DNA of 32,459 nt from an uncultured Saprospiraceae bacterium. GTDB taxonomy: Bacteria > Bacteroidota > Bacteroidia > Chitinophagales > Saprospiraceae. Where the stretch lies: contig CAKZUV010000110.1 in the NCBI GenBank assembly GCA_937921555.1, positions 1-32,459 on the forward strand. Reading direction: 5' to 3'. A program made the position numbers and the translations under genes. The stretch's first letter is position 1; each line of letters opens with the position of its first letter. The notes below the pieces were generated by a model. It saw only the letters and a list, made by a program, of their open reading frames with translations. It was not told the DNA's origin and did no database searches. This document shows, piece after piece, positions 15,629 to 23,500 of this stretch.

Positions 15629-16519
15629 TCAGTATCCAAAATGCTTCAGCATCCGGTCGTCGTCCCGCCAGTTACTTTTCACTTTGACGTGTATTTCCAG
15701 AAAGACCTTTGATTCGAGCCACTTTTCCATATCCTTCCGGGCGCTCGCTCCGAGTCTTTTGATGGCCGAGCCGCCTTTTCCGATGAGGATATTTTTTTGT
15801 GAATCCCGGGCGACAAAAATAGTAGCAGCAATCCGGACGATGGGTTCGTTGTTTTTAGTTACGGTATTTTTAAAACTATCAACGATCACCTCGCAGGAAT
15901 AAGGAATTTCCTGATGGTAAAATAAAAGAATTTTTTCGCGAATAATTTCGCTGATAAAGAATCGTTCGTTGCGGTCTGTGAGTTGATCTTTGGGATAATA
16001 GACCGGACCTTCCGGCAGATTATCGACAATCAATTTTAGTACCGTATTTACATTTTTTTCATTTAAAGCAGAAATTGGAACAGTTTCTTTAAAGTTGACC
16101 AGGTTGTTCCACCACTGGATCAGTTCGATTATTTTATCGGGCGTGCTGAGATCCGTTTTATTGATTAATAGAAACAGTGGAATTTTTACTCTTTGTAATC
16201 TTTTGATAATCGGATCATCTGCCTTGTATTTTTCTTCGGTATCCGTTACAAATAACATCACGTCAGCGTCTTCAAAAGTAGAAGCGACAAAGCGATTCAT
16301 GGCCTCCTGCATTTTGTACGAAGGGTCTGCGATGATACCGGGTGTATCCGAAAAAACAATTTGAGAATCAGGCGTACTTACGATCCCGATGATCCGGTGC
16401 CGGGTCGTTTGGGGTTTATTCGTGATAATGGACATTTTTTCACCCACCATAATATTCATGAGGGTGGATTTGCCGACGTTGGGACGACCAATAATATTAA
16501 CGAATCCTGATTTGTGCAT
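15629..16519 (-). CDS. era: GTPase Era, 16S rRNA maturation factor
   Basis: A 296-residue GTPase with KH domain. G1 is GRPNVGKS (11-18), the switch contains TNKPQTTRHR, G3 is DTPG (in FSDTPGIIADP) and G4 is NKTD. The C-terminal KH domain has the signature ILIGKGGSAIKRLG and ends VKVKSNWRDDDRMLKHFGY. It binds the 3' end of 16S rRNA and couples 30S assembly to growth. The length is normal. It is upstream of der on the same strand. Confidence 0.96.
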   Translation of the reverse strand: MHKSGFVNIIGRPNVGKSTLMNIMVGEKMSIITNKPQTTRHRIIGIVSTPDSQIVFSDTPGIIADPSYKMQEAMNRFVASTFEDADVMLFVTDTEEKYKADDPIIKRLQRVKIPLFLLINKTDLSTPDKIIELIQWWNNLVNFKETVPISALNEKNVNTVLKLIVDNLPEGPVYYPKDQLTDRNERFFISEIIREKILLFYHQEIPYSCEVIVDSFKNTVTKNNEPIVRIAATIFVARDSQKNILIGKGGSAIKRLGASARKDMEKWLESKVFLEIHVKVKSNWRDDDRMLKHFGY

Positions 16520-16617
16520 TTAAAATTTACTTTTCTGATTATTGACTATTTCTCCATTTGCAACCTCCCAGCCTCCAAAAGGAGTAGCTCCAAACCCGCA
16601 AATGTCCAATAATCAGT

Positions 16618-17202
16618 TTAATTTTCTAATAGTTTGACGTCTCCGTGAATCAGCGCTTCCATGAGTAAGCGGAGGTTTTCGGGCTTTTGAGTTCGCCAGT
16701 TGATATTGTTGTAACGGTCGCCAAAGTTAAGATAATAATGCAATTGGGTGTCGGACATTTCCTGAGCTACGTGTTCCTGCACGTTGATCATACAAATCCA
16801 GCCATCCTCGTCCGCCACATCGTCGTACCATTCTTCGTAATAAGCATCTTCGTCCCCATGGAAATTCAGGACATTTTCCATGATAAACATAAATTTATGG
16901 ATACCGTGGTGGGCCAGCTGATCCACGATTTCACGTTTAAGCCACATGATGTCGTTGTGGATAACATCGTTCCACTCACCAATGAGTTCGATGGCCGCAA
17001 AACCATCGTCGTAATCCGCAAAAAGTATTTTAGCATACAGCGTTTCCGAACCAAAATGATCCCATTGCGGATGAATATAATAGTTGTAAATTTTTTGAGA
17101 AAAAGAAAATTCATCGTAGGTCCGTCCGTAGAAAGGAGAATTTTCGTCTTCGGCGGCGATGTATTTATTCCGCCATTTAAAATGTGGTTCTATATCGTGC
17201 AT
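16618..17202 (-). CDS. Conserved-looking hypothetical protein, acidic and aromatic-rich
   Basis: A 194-residue protein of unknown function. It has no signal peptide or membrane segment. It is rich in Asp, Glu, Trp and Tyr (DEDAYYEEWYDDVADEDGW) and has a central segment KFMFIMENVLNFHGDED that reads like a beta strand and loop of a compact soluble fold. The ATG start MHDIEPHFKWRNKY is clean. It is upstream of era by 98 bp on the same strand and may be co-transcribed with it. The coding bias and even composition make it a real gene; no family is recognised with confidence. Confidence 0.75.
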   Translation of the reverse strand: MHDIEPHFKWRNKYIAAEDENSPFYGRTYDEFSFSQKIYNYYIHPQWDHFGSETLYAKILFADYDDGFAAIELIGEWNDVIHNDIMWLKREIVDQLAHHGIHKFMFIMENVLNFHGDEDAYYEEWYDDVADEDGWICMINVQEHVAQEMSDTQLHYYLNFGDRYNNINWRTQKPENLRLLMEALIHGDVKLLEN

Positions 17203-17314
17203 CTGGGAAATTATTTTAAAAATATAAAGATATTTAATTTTTTAGAAACTGTGAAGTAAACAAAAACTACTCCGTAAGGTTGTTTAAAATAAAAATTTAC
17301 AAAAGTGATAATAA

Positions 17315-17346
17315 TTTGTAATTATAGTCAAAATTGATTATATTTA
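17315..17346 (+). promoter_or_regulatory. Bacteroidota-type promoter for the GNAT/XRE pair
   Basis: TTTG (17315-17318), a 20-base spacer, then TATATTTA (17339-17346): an almost ideal TTTG / TAnnTTTG promoter. The GNAT ATG follows 19 bp later at 17366, leaving a short leader. Confidence 0.6.
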
Positions 17347-17365
17347 TACTGATAAAACCATACAA

Positions 17366-17854
17366 ATGCAAGTACAAATAATATCCGTTAAAACACAAAA
17401 AGAGATAGACGCAGTAATAGAAAATGCGATATTAAAAGATATGCCTAAGAAAAAAAACGGCTGGCAATTTACCTGGAGCACACTCTACAAAACGGAAGGA
17501 GCAAAGTTTTATAAATTATCGCTGATAAATAACTCAGATCAGGTAGAAGGAATTTTAATGTTATCAATAATGTATGATGAAATGGTATACATGAATAACA
17601 TTGAAGTAGCGCCACAAAACTTAGGTAAAAAAGGGAAGTATAACAATATTGCAGGATGTTTAATAGCTTACGGATGTTTGAAAAGTTTTGAATTAGGTAA
17701 AAATGCTTACCAGGGATATTTAACATTTGAAAGCAAAACTAAATTGATTCCGTTATACGAAAATAAATACGGAGCTACCCTAGCAATGGGACAGAGAATG
17801 TTTATTGAACCGGAAGTAGGATTAAAATTAATTAAAGAATATTTAAAACTCTAA
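17366..17854 (+). CDS. GNAT-like acetyltransferase, probable toxin of a TA pair
   Basis: A 162-residue protein with a GNAT-like core. EGILMLSIMYDEMVYMNNIEV gives the central strands. APQNLGKKGKYNNIAGCLIAYG stands where GNAT proteins have the acetyl-CoA loop (an expanded form of the QxxGxG motif), and LTFESKTKLIPLYENKYGA is the late strand-helix. It is 2 bp upstream of a HigA/XRE-like gene. Known GNAT toxins acetylate aminoacyl-tRNA and are paired with DNA-binding antitoxins, so a toxin-antitoxin role is a good inference, but the catalytic residues differ from standard GNAT toxins. The gene is much richer in A+T than its neighbours, consistent with transfer. It could instead be an ordinary acetyltransferase with its regulator. 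Confidence 0.7.
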   Translation: MQVQIISVKTQKEIDAVIENAILKDMPKKKNGWQFTWSTLYKTEGAKFYKLSLINNSDQVEGILMLSIMYDEMVYMNNIEVAPQNLGKKGKYNNIAGCLIAYGCLKSFELGKNAYQGYLTFESKTKLIPLYENKYGATLAMGQRMFIEPEVGLKLIKEYLKL

Positions 17855-17856
17855 AA

Positions 17857-18354
17857 ATGGCAAAAAATACAGAAGACATTAACCCAGGAGGAATAAACGG
17901 ATCAGGAAAAGGAGTTGTAAATACTAATAGTGCTGACTTTATCAGTTTAAGAGAAGCGGTCAAGGAACATGCTAAAAAACAAACACCAGAGGATCAGATA
18001 AGGTATAAATTGTTATCACTAAAATTACAAATGACAACATACGTTTCCGAAGAAAACCCATCAGTACATATTAGTGTCGGCGATTTTTTGAAACAACATT
18101 TAAAAGCAATAAAAATAAAAAATAAAGAATTTGCAAAGTATGTAGAAATTGAAGAATCCAATTTAAGTTCAATGATAAGAGGAAGAAGAAAAATAAACAT
18201 TGACTTTGCTTTAAAATTAGGTCAACTCTTTAAAGTTAATCCAAATCTTTGGTTACTCATACAAAGTAAAAACGAATTTTTAAATATAGATAGAGAAAAA
18301 AAACTATCCTACCGAAAGTATAAACTCGATGATTTATTAAAGAAAACAGGATGA
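17857..18354 (+). CDS. XRE/HigA-like transcriptional regulator, probable antitoxin
   Basis: A 165-residue protein. The C-terminal half holds a HigA-type helix-turn-helix: VGDFLKQHLKAIKIKNKEFA, then YVEIEESNLSSMIRGRRKIN with the recognition helix, and IDFALKLGQLFKVNPNLWL. The first ~70 residues are an extension (NPGGINGSGKGVVNTNSADF then a charged helix) that is not part of the usual HigA fold and may neutralise the partner. It follows the GNAT gene after 2 bp and its stop overlaps the next start as ATGA (18351-18354). It probably represses the promoter at 17315-17346. Like its partner it is A+T-rich. Confidence 0.78.
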   Translation: MAKNTEDINPGGINGSGKGVVNTNSADFISLREAVKEHAKKQTPEDQIRYKLLSLKLQMTTYVSEENPSVHISVGDFLKQHLKAIKIKNKEFAKYVEIEESNLSSMIRGRRKINIDFALKLGQLFKVNPNLWLLIQSKNEFLNIDREKKLSYRKYKLDDLLKKTG

Positions 18355-18875
18355 AAAAAATCACCCTCACCGGCCCCGAATCCTCCGGAAAAACCACCAT
18401 CGCTCAGCGTTTGGCCATGGACTTTAACGCGCCGCTCGTTACCGAATATGCCCGTACTTATCTGGAGCAGTTGAACCAACCCTACCAAAAATCCGACCTC
18501 CGAAAAATCGCACAGGGTCAACTACTCGCTGAAAAAGAAGTCACTGAAAACAAGTCCCGTTACCTGATTTGTGATACCGACCTTTTGACCATTATCATCT
18601 GGAGCGAAGAAAAATACGGAAGCGTTGATCCGTGGATTTCCGAAGCTTTTTTAAATCAGCAGACCGACCTTTATTTCCTCCTCCGGCCTACCCTGCCCTG
18701 GACCTACGATCCACAAAGGGAAAATCCCAATGACCGGGATCGCCTGTTCCAAATCTACCGGAACAAGCTCCGTCAATACCGAAATCCTTACCTCGAAATA
18801 GACCCGACGGATAAAAATTTTTACAAAAAAATTAGAATTGGCCTCACCCAAATTCAGACACCTCTTTCAAAATAG
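18351..18875 (+). CDS. NadR-like P-loop kinase (AAA_28), probable vitamin/nucleoside kinase
   Basis: A 174-residue P-loop protein equal to the kinase half of NadR, without the NMN adenylyltransferase domain. Walker A is GPESSGKTT (8-16). EYARTYLEQL, CDTDLLTIIIWSEEKYG and DPQRENPNDRDRLFQIYRNKL are the conserved family segments (lid and substrate sites). NadR kinases phosphorylate nicotinamide riboside; many Bacteroidota stand-alone versions lie next to vitamin uptake genes. Here a TPP riboswitch and a TonB receptor follow directly, so a role in thiamine salvage is possible but unproven. The gene is outside the riboswitch. Its start overlaps the XRE stop (ATGA), although base composition shifts sharply at that point. 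Confidence 0.82.
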   Translation: MKKITLTGPESSGKTTIAQRLAMDFNAPLVTEYARTYLEQLNQPYQKSDLRKIAQGQLLAEKEVTENKSRYLICDTDLLTIIIWSEEKYGSVDPWISEAFLNQQTDLYFLLRPTLPWTYDPQRENPNDRDRLFQIYRNKLRQYRNPYLEIDPTDKNFYKKIRIGLTQIQTPLSK

Positions 18876-18877
18876 GG

Positions 18878-18885
18878 TATATTTG
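18878..18885 (+). promoter_or_regulatory. Candidate -7 box upstream of the TPP riboswitch
   Basis: TATATTTG, a full match to TAnnTTTG, lies directly after the stop of the kinase gene and about 35 bp before the riboswitch core. No clear -33 TTTG was found at the right distance. Confidence 0.45.
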
Positions 18886-18918
18886 CAGCAGATTTGTGTT
18901 TTACACGAATTTTTACAC

Positions 18919-18990
18919 TTACTGGGGTGCCGATAAGGCTGAGATTATACCCATTGAACCTGCCCGGATAATGCCGGGAAGGGATAGTTC
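18919..18990 (+). promoter_or_regulatory. TPP (thiamine pyrophosphate) riboswitch, THI element
   Basis: The conserved aptamer is present in order: GGGGTGC (18924-18930), GGCTGAGAT (18937-18945), ACCC (18949-18952), TGAACCTG (18955-18962), GGATAATGCC (18966-18975) and GGGAAGGGATAGT. It precedes the TonB receptor ATG by about 90 bp. A stem GGATGC/GCATCC (19007-19012 / 19020-19025) follows and may belong to the expression platform. High TPP would be expected to shut off the receptor. An open frame runs through this element from a GTG at 18896, but that is not a real gene start. Confidence 0.93.
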
Positions 18991-19078
18991 CTACCAACTA
19001 CGCAGTGGATGCTTTGTACGCATCCGACCTGTCGTCGTTTCTCCAGAAGTGCATTTTCTAACATTAACCCCTTTTACA

Positions 19079-21577
19079 ATGCACAGAATTGTACTCTTTT
19101 TCGTTGGTCTTTTTTGCTCCTTTTCTTTGTCTGCTCAGTACACGCTGATCGGAAATATTATTGATCAGGATGGCATTTCTATTCCCGGTGCAACGGTTGA
19201 ATTACTCACCACCAATCAGGGAGCCGTTACCGGAACGGACGGTTTTTTTATTTTTCAAAAACTGGATCAAACTGCTTATCAGTTACGTGCCAGTTACCTG
19301 GGGTATGAAACGGTTACCAAGGATGTCAAGCTGACTAAGGCTACCACCGAAGTGACCATCACGCTGGTATCGGCTAATTTTGAAATGCCGCTCATCGAAG
19401 TAAATGGCAACTGGGCCAACGAAAAAACGCCCGTTACCTACACCAATCTCGACGCCGAAGAAATTCAGGAACGCAACCTCGGACAGGATGTTCCCTACCT
19501 GCTACGCTGGACACCGTCGACCGTCGTTACCTCAGATGCCGGAACGGGTATCGGATATACGGGTATCAGAATTCGGGGCAGCGACCCGAGTCGTACCAAC
19601 GTGAGTATCAACGGTATTCCGCTCAACGACGCTGAATCACAGGGCGTATTCTGGGTAGATTTACCCGACTTTGCCACCTCGACCAGTCAAATTCAAATCC
19701 AGCGGGGCGTCGGAACGTCTACCAACGGAGCGGGTGCGTTCGGTGCAACCATCAATTTGAGTACTACTCAAATCAATCCCGAACCTTTCGTAGAAATTAA
19801 TAATTCTGTCGGTTCGTTCGCCACCCTCAAACACAATATCAACGCCAGTACGGGATTGATCAATAATAAATTTGTAGTAGACGGACGACTCTCCAGAATT
19901 ACGTCGGACGGGTTTATCGACCGGGCGACTGCCAGACTGCACTCTTTCTATCTTTCGGGTGCCTATCTGGGAGAAAAACAGTCTTTACGACTTAACGTTT
20001 TTTCCGGACACGAAGTAACGTACCAGGCCTGGAACGGAGTTCCGGCTCAGTACATTGAGGTCGATTCACTGCGCAATTTTAATACCGCCGGAACGGAAAA
20101 ATTTGCCGGAGAACCGCATGATAACGAGGTCGATGATTACACGCAAACTCATTATCAACTCCTTTACAATCGCAAGATTAATTCTCAGTGGAACGCGGAT
20201 TTGAATTTTCACTACACCCGTGGTCTTGGTTTTTTTGAACAATATAAAGGAGGCGAAGACCTGATCGATTATCTGGTAACCGAGGATCCAACGGTTCAGT
20301 CGGATGTGATTCGCCGCCGCTGGCTGGACAATCATTTCTACGGCGCCACTTACGCGCTCAATTATATGAGTACGAATCAGAAAACACAGTTTACGCTGGG
20401 CGGTGCGTTGAATCAATATCTGGGCGGACATTACGGGGAAGCAATTTGGTCAGTGCCAACCGGCGAACTGAAAGGCGCGCCCCGCTACTACGACAATGAC
20501 GCGACCAAAACAGATTTTAATATCTTTGGAAAAGTCAATTATCAACTGACGGAAAAACTAAATGGATATCTGGACCTGCAATACCGACGGGTCAATTATG
20601 AGTTTGTAGGTTTTGATATTGATGGAGAAAATGTAACGCAAGACGATCAGCTCAACTTTTTCAATCCAAAATTCGGGTTGGTTTTTACACCCAAAAAAGG
20701 ACAACGACTGTACGCCAGTTTTGCGGTAGCCAATCGCGAACCTAACCGTTCGGACTACACCGAATCTTCTCCGGCAGACCGTCCGCAGCACGAAACATTG
20801 TACAATACCGAGATCGGATATCGTTTCACAGGAGAGCGTGGATTTGCGGGTATCAATGGTTATTTGATGGATTATAACAATCAGCTCGCCATCACCGGAC
20901 AGATCAACGACGTAGGTGAATATACGCGTCGCAACGTACCGGACAGTTACCGGCTGGGCGTAGAACTGGAAGGCGCAGTAGCCATCACCCGTGGTTTACA
21001 ATTGAACGGAAATTTGACGTTAAGTCAGAACAAAATAAAGTCCTTTACCGAATTTATTGACAACTGGGATTACTGGTTTCAGGATTTTGAAAATACACCT
21101 GTCGAAGATCTTGAACCTTTACAGTTTGAAAACGAACTGGAAAATACAGATCTAGCTCTCTCCCCCAACGTAATCGCCGGAGCAGAATTGAGTTATGATT
21201 TTTTAAATGAAATCAGTCGGCAGAGTCTGGTTATCGGATTGATGAATAAATACGTCAGTGATCAGTTTATTGACAATACCAGCAATGAAAATACCATGTT
21301 ACCTTCTTATTTTTTCAGTGATCTGAGACTATCTTACGACCTGAGCGCTGCTGGTCCGTTTGAAAATATTCTCTTAACCGTACTCGTGCGCAATCTTTGG
21401 GATGCTGATTTTTCTTCTAATGCGTGGACTTACCGTTACCGTTCGGCGGGATATGATGGTCGTCCGGATGATCCGTATACCCGTCTGGAAAATGCGGATA
21501 CCAGTATTTACAATCTGACTGGATTTTATCCACAGGCCGGACGAAATATCTTGGTTGGATTGAGATTACGGTTTTAG
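19079..21577 (+). CDS. TonB-dependent receptor under TPP control, probable thiamine transporter
   Basis: An outer-membrane receptor of 832 residues from the ATG at 19079. That start begins a proper signal peptide (MHRIVLFFVGLFCSFSLSAQ); the longer frame from 18896 would translate the riboswitch. After the signal comes a carboxypeptidase-D-like domain (LIGNIIDQDGISIPGATVELL), a plug (TGIRIRGSDPSRTNVSINGI...LPDFATSTSQIQIQRGVGTSTNG) and a 22-strand-type barrel ending in the C-terminal aromatic strand NILVGLRLRF. The TPP riboswitch makes thiamine or a thiamine phosphate the likely substrate. It uses TonB-ExbBD energy from elsewhere. No inner-membrane PnuT-like permease follows. Confidence 0.92.
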   Translation: MHRIVLFFVGLFCSFSLSAQYTLIGNIIDQDGISIPGATVELLTTNQGAVTGTDGFFIFQKLDQTAYQLRASYLGYETVTKDVKLTKATTEVTITLVSANFEMPLIEVNGNWANEKTPVTYTNLDAEEIQERNLGQDVPYLLRWTPSTVVTSDAGTGIGYTGIRIRGSDPSRTNVSINGIPLNDAESQGVFWVDLPDFATSTSQIQIQRGVGTSTNGAGAFGATINLSTTQINPEPFVEINNSVGSFATLKHNINASTGLINNKFVVDGRLSRITSDGFIDRATARLHSFYLSGAYLGEKQSLRLNVFSGHEVTYQAWNGVPAQYIEVDSLRNFNTAGTEKFAGEPHDNEVDDYTQTHYQLLYNRKINSQWNADLNFHYTRGLGFFEQYKGGEDLIDYLVTEDPTVQSDVIRRRWLDNHFYGATYALNYMSTNQKTQFTLGGALNQYLGGHYGEAIWSVPTGELKGAPRYYDNDATKTDFNIFGKVNYQLTEKLNGYLDLQYRRVNYEFVGFDIDGENVTQDDQLNFFNPKFGLVFTPKKGQRLYASFAVANREPNRSDYTESSPADRPQHETLYNTEIGYRFTGERGFAGINGYLMDYNNQLAITGQINDVGEYTRRNVPDSYRLGVELEGAVAITRGLQLNGNLTLSQNKIKSFTEFIDNWDYWFQDFENTPVEDLEPLQFENELENTDLALSPNVIAGAELSYDFLNEISRQSLVIGLMNKYVSDQFIDNTSNENTMLPSYFFSDLRLSYDLSAAGPFENILLTVLVRNLWDADFSSNAWTYRYRSAGYDGRPDDPYTRLENADTSIYNLTGFYPQAGRNILVGLRLRF

Positions 21578-21592
21578 AAGCTAACTATTTGC

Positions 21593-21643
21593 CACTTGCT
21601 TCTTGCGCTCTTCAAGTTGTTAGAGGAGGGCAAGAAGCAAGTG
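21593..21643 (+). terminator. Long hairpin after the TonB receptor
   Basis: Perfect 14-bp stem CACTTGCTTCTTGC (21593-21606) / GCAAGAAGCAAGTG (21630-21643) with a 23-base loop. Only a delayed T-run (ATTTTTAT, about 21651) follows, so it may be a weak terminator or a 3'-end stabiliser. Confidence 0.5.
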
Positions 21644-21750
21644 ACAATCTATTTTTATAAAACGTTTTTCAAGTCTAACAATTTAGAATAATCTCCATGT
21701 AAAGTATTCCTCTATTTTTAGTACCTTAGCTTTCCAAAAAAGAACTAAAA

Positions 21751-23385
21751 ATGGCCAAAATAGACCTGGAAAAAAGTAAGAACGAGGATGCGCTCCTCCT
21801 CGCAATTTCCCGCTGGCAGCGACGACTGGAAAAGATCAAACTCGGTGGCGGTGAAAAAAAGATTGCCCGACAGCACGAAAAAGGAAAAATGACCGCCCGC
21901 GAGCGAGTCGATGCCCTCATCGATAAAAAATCAAAATTTCTCGAAATCGGCGCTTTTGCCGGATACAAAATGTACGAAGAACACGGTGGTTGTCCGGCGG
22001 GTGGTGTCATCACCGGAATCGGATATATCAACGGCCGGCAGTGTATGATCGTAGCCAATGATGCGACGGTCAAAGCGGGTGCGTGGTTTCCTATCACAGG
22101 TAAAAAGAATCTCCGGGCGCAGGAAATTGCGATGGAAAACAGATTGCCGATTATTTATCTGGTAGATAGTGCGGGTGTGTTTCTGCCGATGCAGGATGAA
22201 ATTTTTCCGGACAAAGAACACTTCGGCCGGATGTTTCGCAACAACGCCCGGATGAGTAGTATGGGCATTCCGCAGATTGCGGCCATCATGGGCAGCTGCG
22301 TGGCGGGTGGTGCGTATCTGCCGATCATGTCGGACGAAGCCCTGATCGTCGAAGGAACCGGATCGATTTTTCTGGCGGGCCCCTATCTGGTCAAAGCGGC
22401 GATCGGAGAAGACGTTGATAAGGAAACGCTCGGTGGTGCAACGACGCAGACTGAAATTTCCGGCGTGACCGATTATAAAATGCCCGACGATAAAACCTGC
22501 CTGGAAACTATCCGGACTTTGGTCGGACAAATCGGCGAATTTTCAAAAGCAGGATTCAGTCGTATCGAACCGGTAGAACCCAAACTCCCGGCGGAACATA
22601 TCCTTTCTACTTTTCCGGAATTACCCACCAAGCCGTACGATACCCGCGAAATTCTAAAGGCCATTGTGGATGACAGCAAATTAACAGAATACAAAAAAGG
22701 CTACGGTCAGACGATTATTTGCGCGACGGCCAGAATTGACGGTTGGGCGGTAGGAATTGTGGCCAACAGCCGTCAGGTGGTTAAAACCAAAACGGGTGAA
22801 ATGCAATTTGGTGGGGTGATTTATTCTGATTCGGCGGATAAAGCGGCGCGGTTTATTATGAATTGTAATCAGAAAAAAATTCCGCTGGTTTTTTGTCACG
22901 ACGTTACTGGTTTTATGGTGGGCAAACGATCCGAGCACGGCGGGATCATTAAGGACGGTGCGAAAATGGTCAATGCGGTAAGTAATTCTACGGTACCAAA
23001 ATTTACCATCGTGATGGGAAATTCTTACGGTGCAGGGAATTATGCGATGTGTGGAAAAGCGTACGATCCCCGCTTGATTGTGGCCTGGCCAACGGCAAAA
23101 ATTGCGGTGATGGGTGGTTCGCAGGCAGCCAAGGTAATTTCACAAATTCAGGTTTCGGCGATGAAGCGAAAAGGGGAAACACTCGATCCGGAAAAGGAAA
23201 AGGCAGTTTTTGATAAAATTAAAAATGATTACGATGAACAGACCACGGCTTACTACGCGGCGTCGCGGCTTTGGGTGGATGCGATTATTGATCCACGAGA
23301 GACTCGTCAGGTGATTTCGATAGGTATTGAGGCGGCGAACAACGCGGAGGTAGAGAAATTTAACGTGGGGGTTTTGCAGACGTAG
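21751..23385 (+). CDS. Acyl-CoA carboxylase carboxyltransferase (beta) subunit, methylcrotonyl/propionyl-CoA type
   Basis: A 544-residue carboxyltransferase that moves CO2 from biotin to an acyl-CoA. The N-terminal crotonase-like half has KMTARERVDALIDKKSKFLE, a GGCPAGGVITGIG loop, and VKAGAWFPITGKKNLRAQEIA, which is typical of the methylcrotonyl-CoA carboxylase beta branch. The second half carries VFCHDVTGFMVGKRSEHGGI and NSYGAGNYAMCGKAYDPR. The length fits. No biotin carboxylase or leucine-degradation gene is adjacent, so the substrate (3-methylcrotonyl-, propionyl- or another acyl-CoA) is open. A -7-like box TACCTTAG is at 21722-21729. Confidence 0.88.
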   Translation: MAKIDLEKSKNEDALLLAISRWQRRLEKIKLGGGEKKIARQHEKGKMTARERVDALIDKKSKFLEIGAFAGYKMYEEHGGCPAGGVITGIGYINGRQCMIVANDATVKAGAWFPITGKKNLRAQEIAMENRLPIIYLVDSAGVFLPMQDEIFPDKEHFGRMFRNNARMSSMGIPQIAAIMGSCVAGGAYLPIMSDEALIVEGTGSIFLAGPYLVKAAIGEDVDKETLGGATTQTEISGVTDYKMPDDKTCLETIRTLVGQIGEFSKAGFSRIEPVEPKLPAEHILSTFPELPTKPYDTREILKAIVDDSKLTEYKKGYGQTIICATARIDGWAVGIVANSRQVVKTKTGEMQFGGVIYSDSADKAARFIMNCNQKKIPLVFCHDVTGFMVGKRSEHGGIIKDGAKMVNAVSNSTVPKFTIVMGNSYGAGNYAMCGKAYDPRLIVAWPTAKIAVMGGSQAAKVISQIQVSAMKRKGETLDPEKEKAVFDKIKNDYDEQTTAYYAASRLWVDAIIDPRETRQVISIGIEAANNAEVEKFNVGVLQT

Positions 23386-23394
23386 GTTTTCATT

Positions 23395-23486
23395 CGCTTT
23401 AAGAACGCTTGCTTGTGCGCGTTGCTGTCTCGTGGAGCGGGTTCGCTTTCAGAACGCTTGCTTACGCGCTTTGCTGCCTCGCGGAG
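23395..23486. repeat. Two tandem copies of a 43-bp sequence (49-bp period)
   Basis: Copies at 23395-23437 and 23444-23486 share CGCTTTnAGAACGCTTGCTT, then GCGCnTTGCTG and CTCGnGGAG, with five substitutions. They sit in the 115-bp gap between the convergent carboxylase and Rpn genes. No terminator-like stem with a T-tract is evident. The motif may be part of a wider intergenic repeat family. Confidence 0.7.
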
Positions 23487-23500
23487 TTCTCAAAGGCTTA

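Noticed and set aside
16687-17259. 190-codon plus-strand frame opposite the 194-residue hypothetical gene
   Set aside because: The minus-strand frame has a cleaner start and a soluble-protein composition; the plus frame looks like its complement.
21931-22530. 199-codon minus-strand frame in the carboxyltransferase gene
   Set aside because: Antisense to a strongly conserved enzyme.
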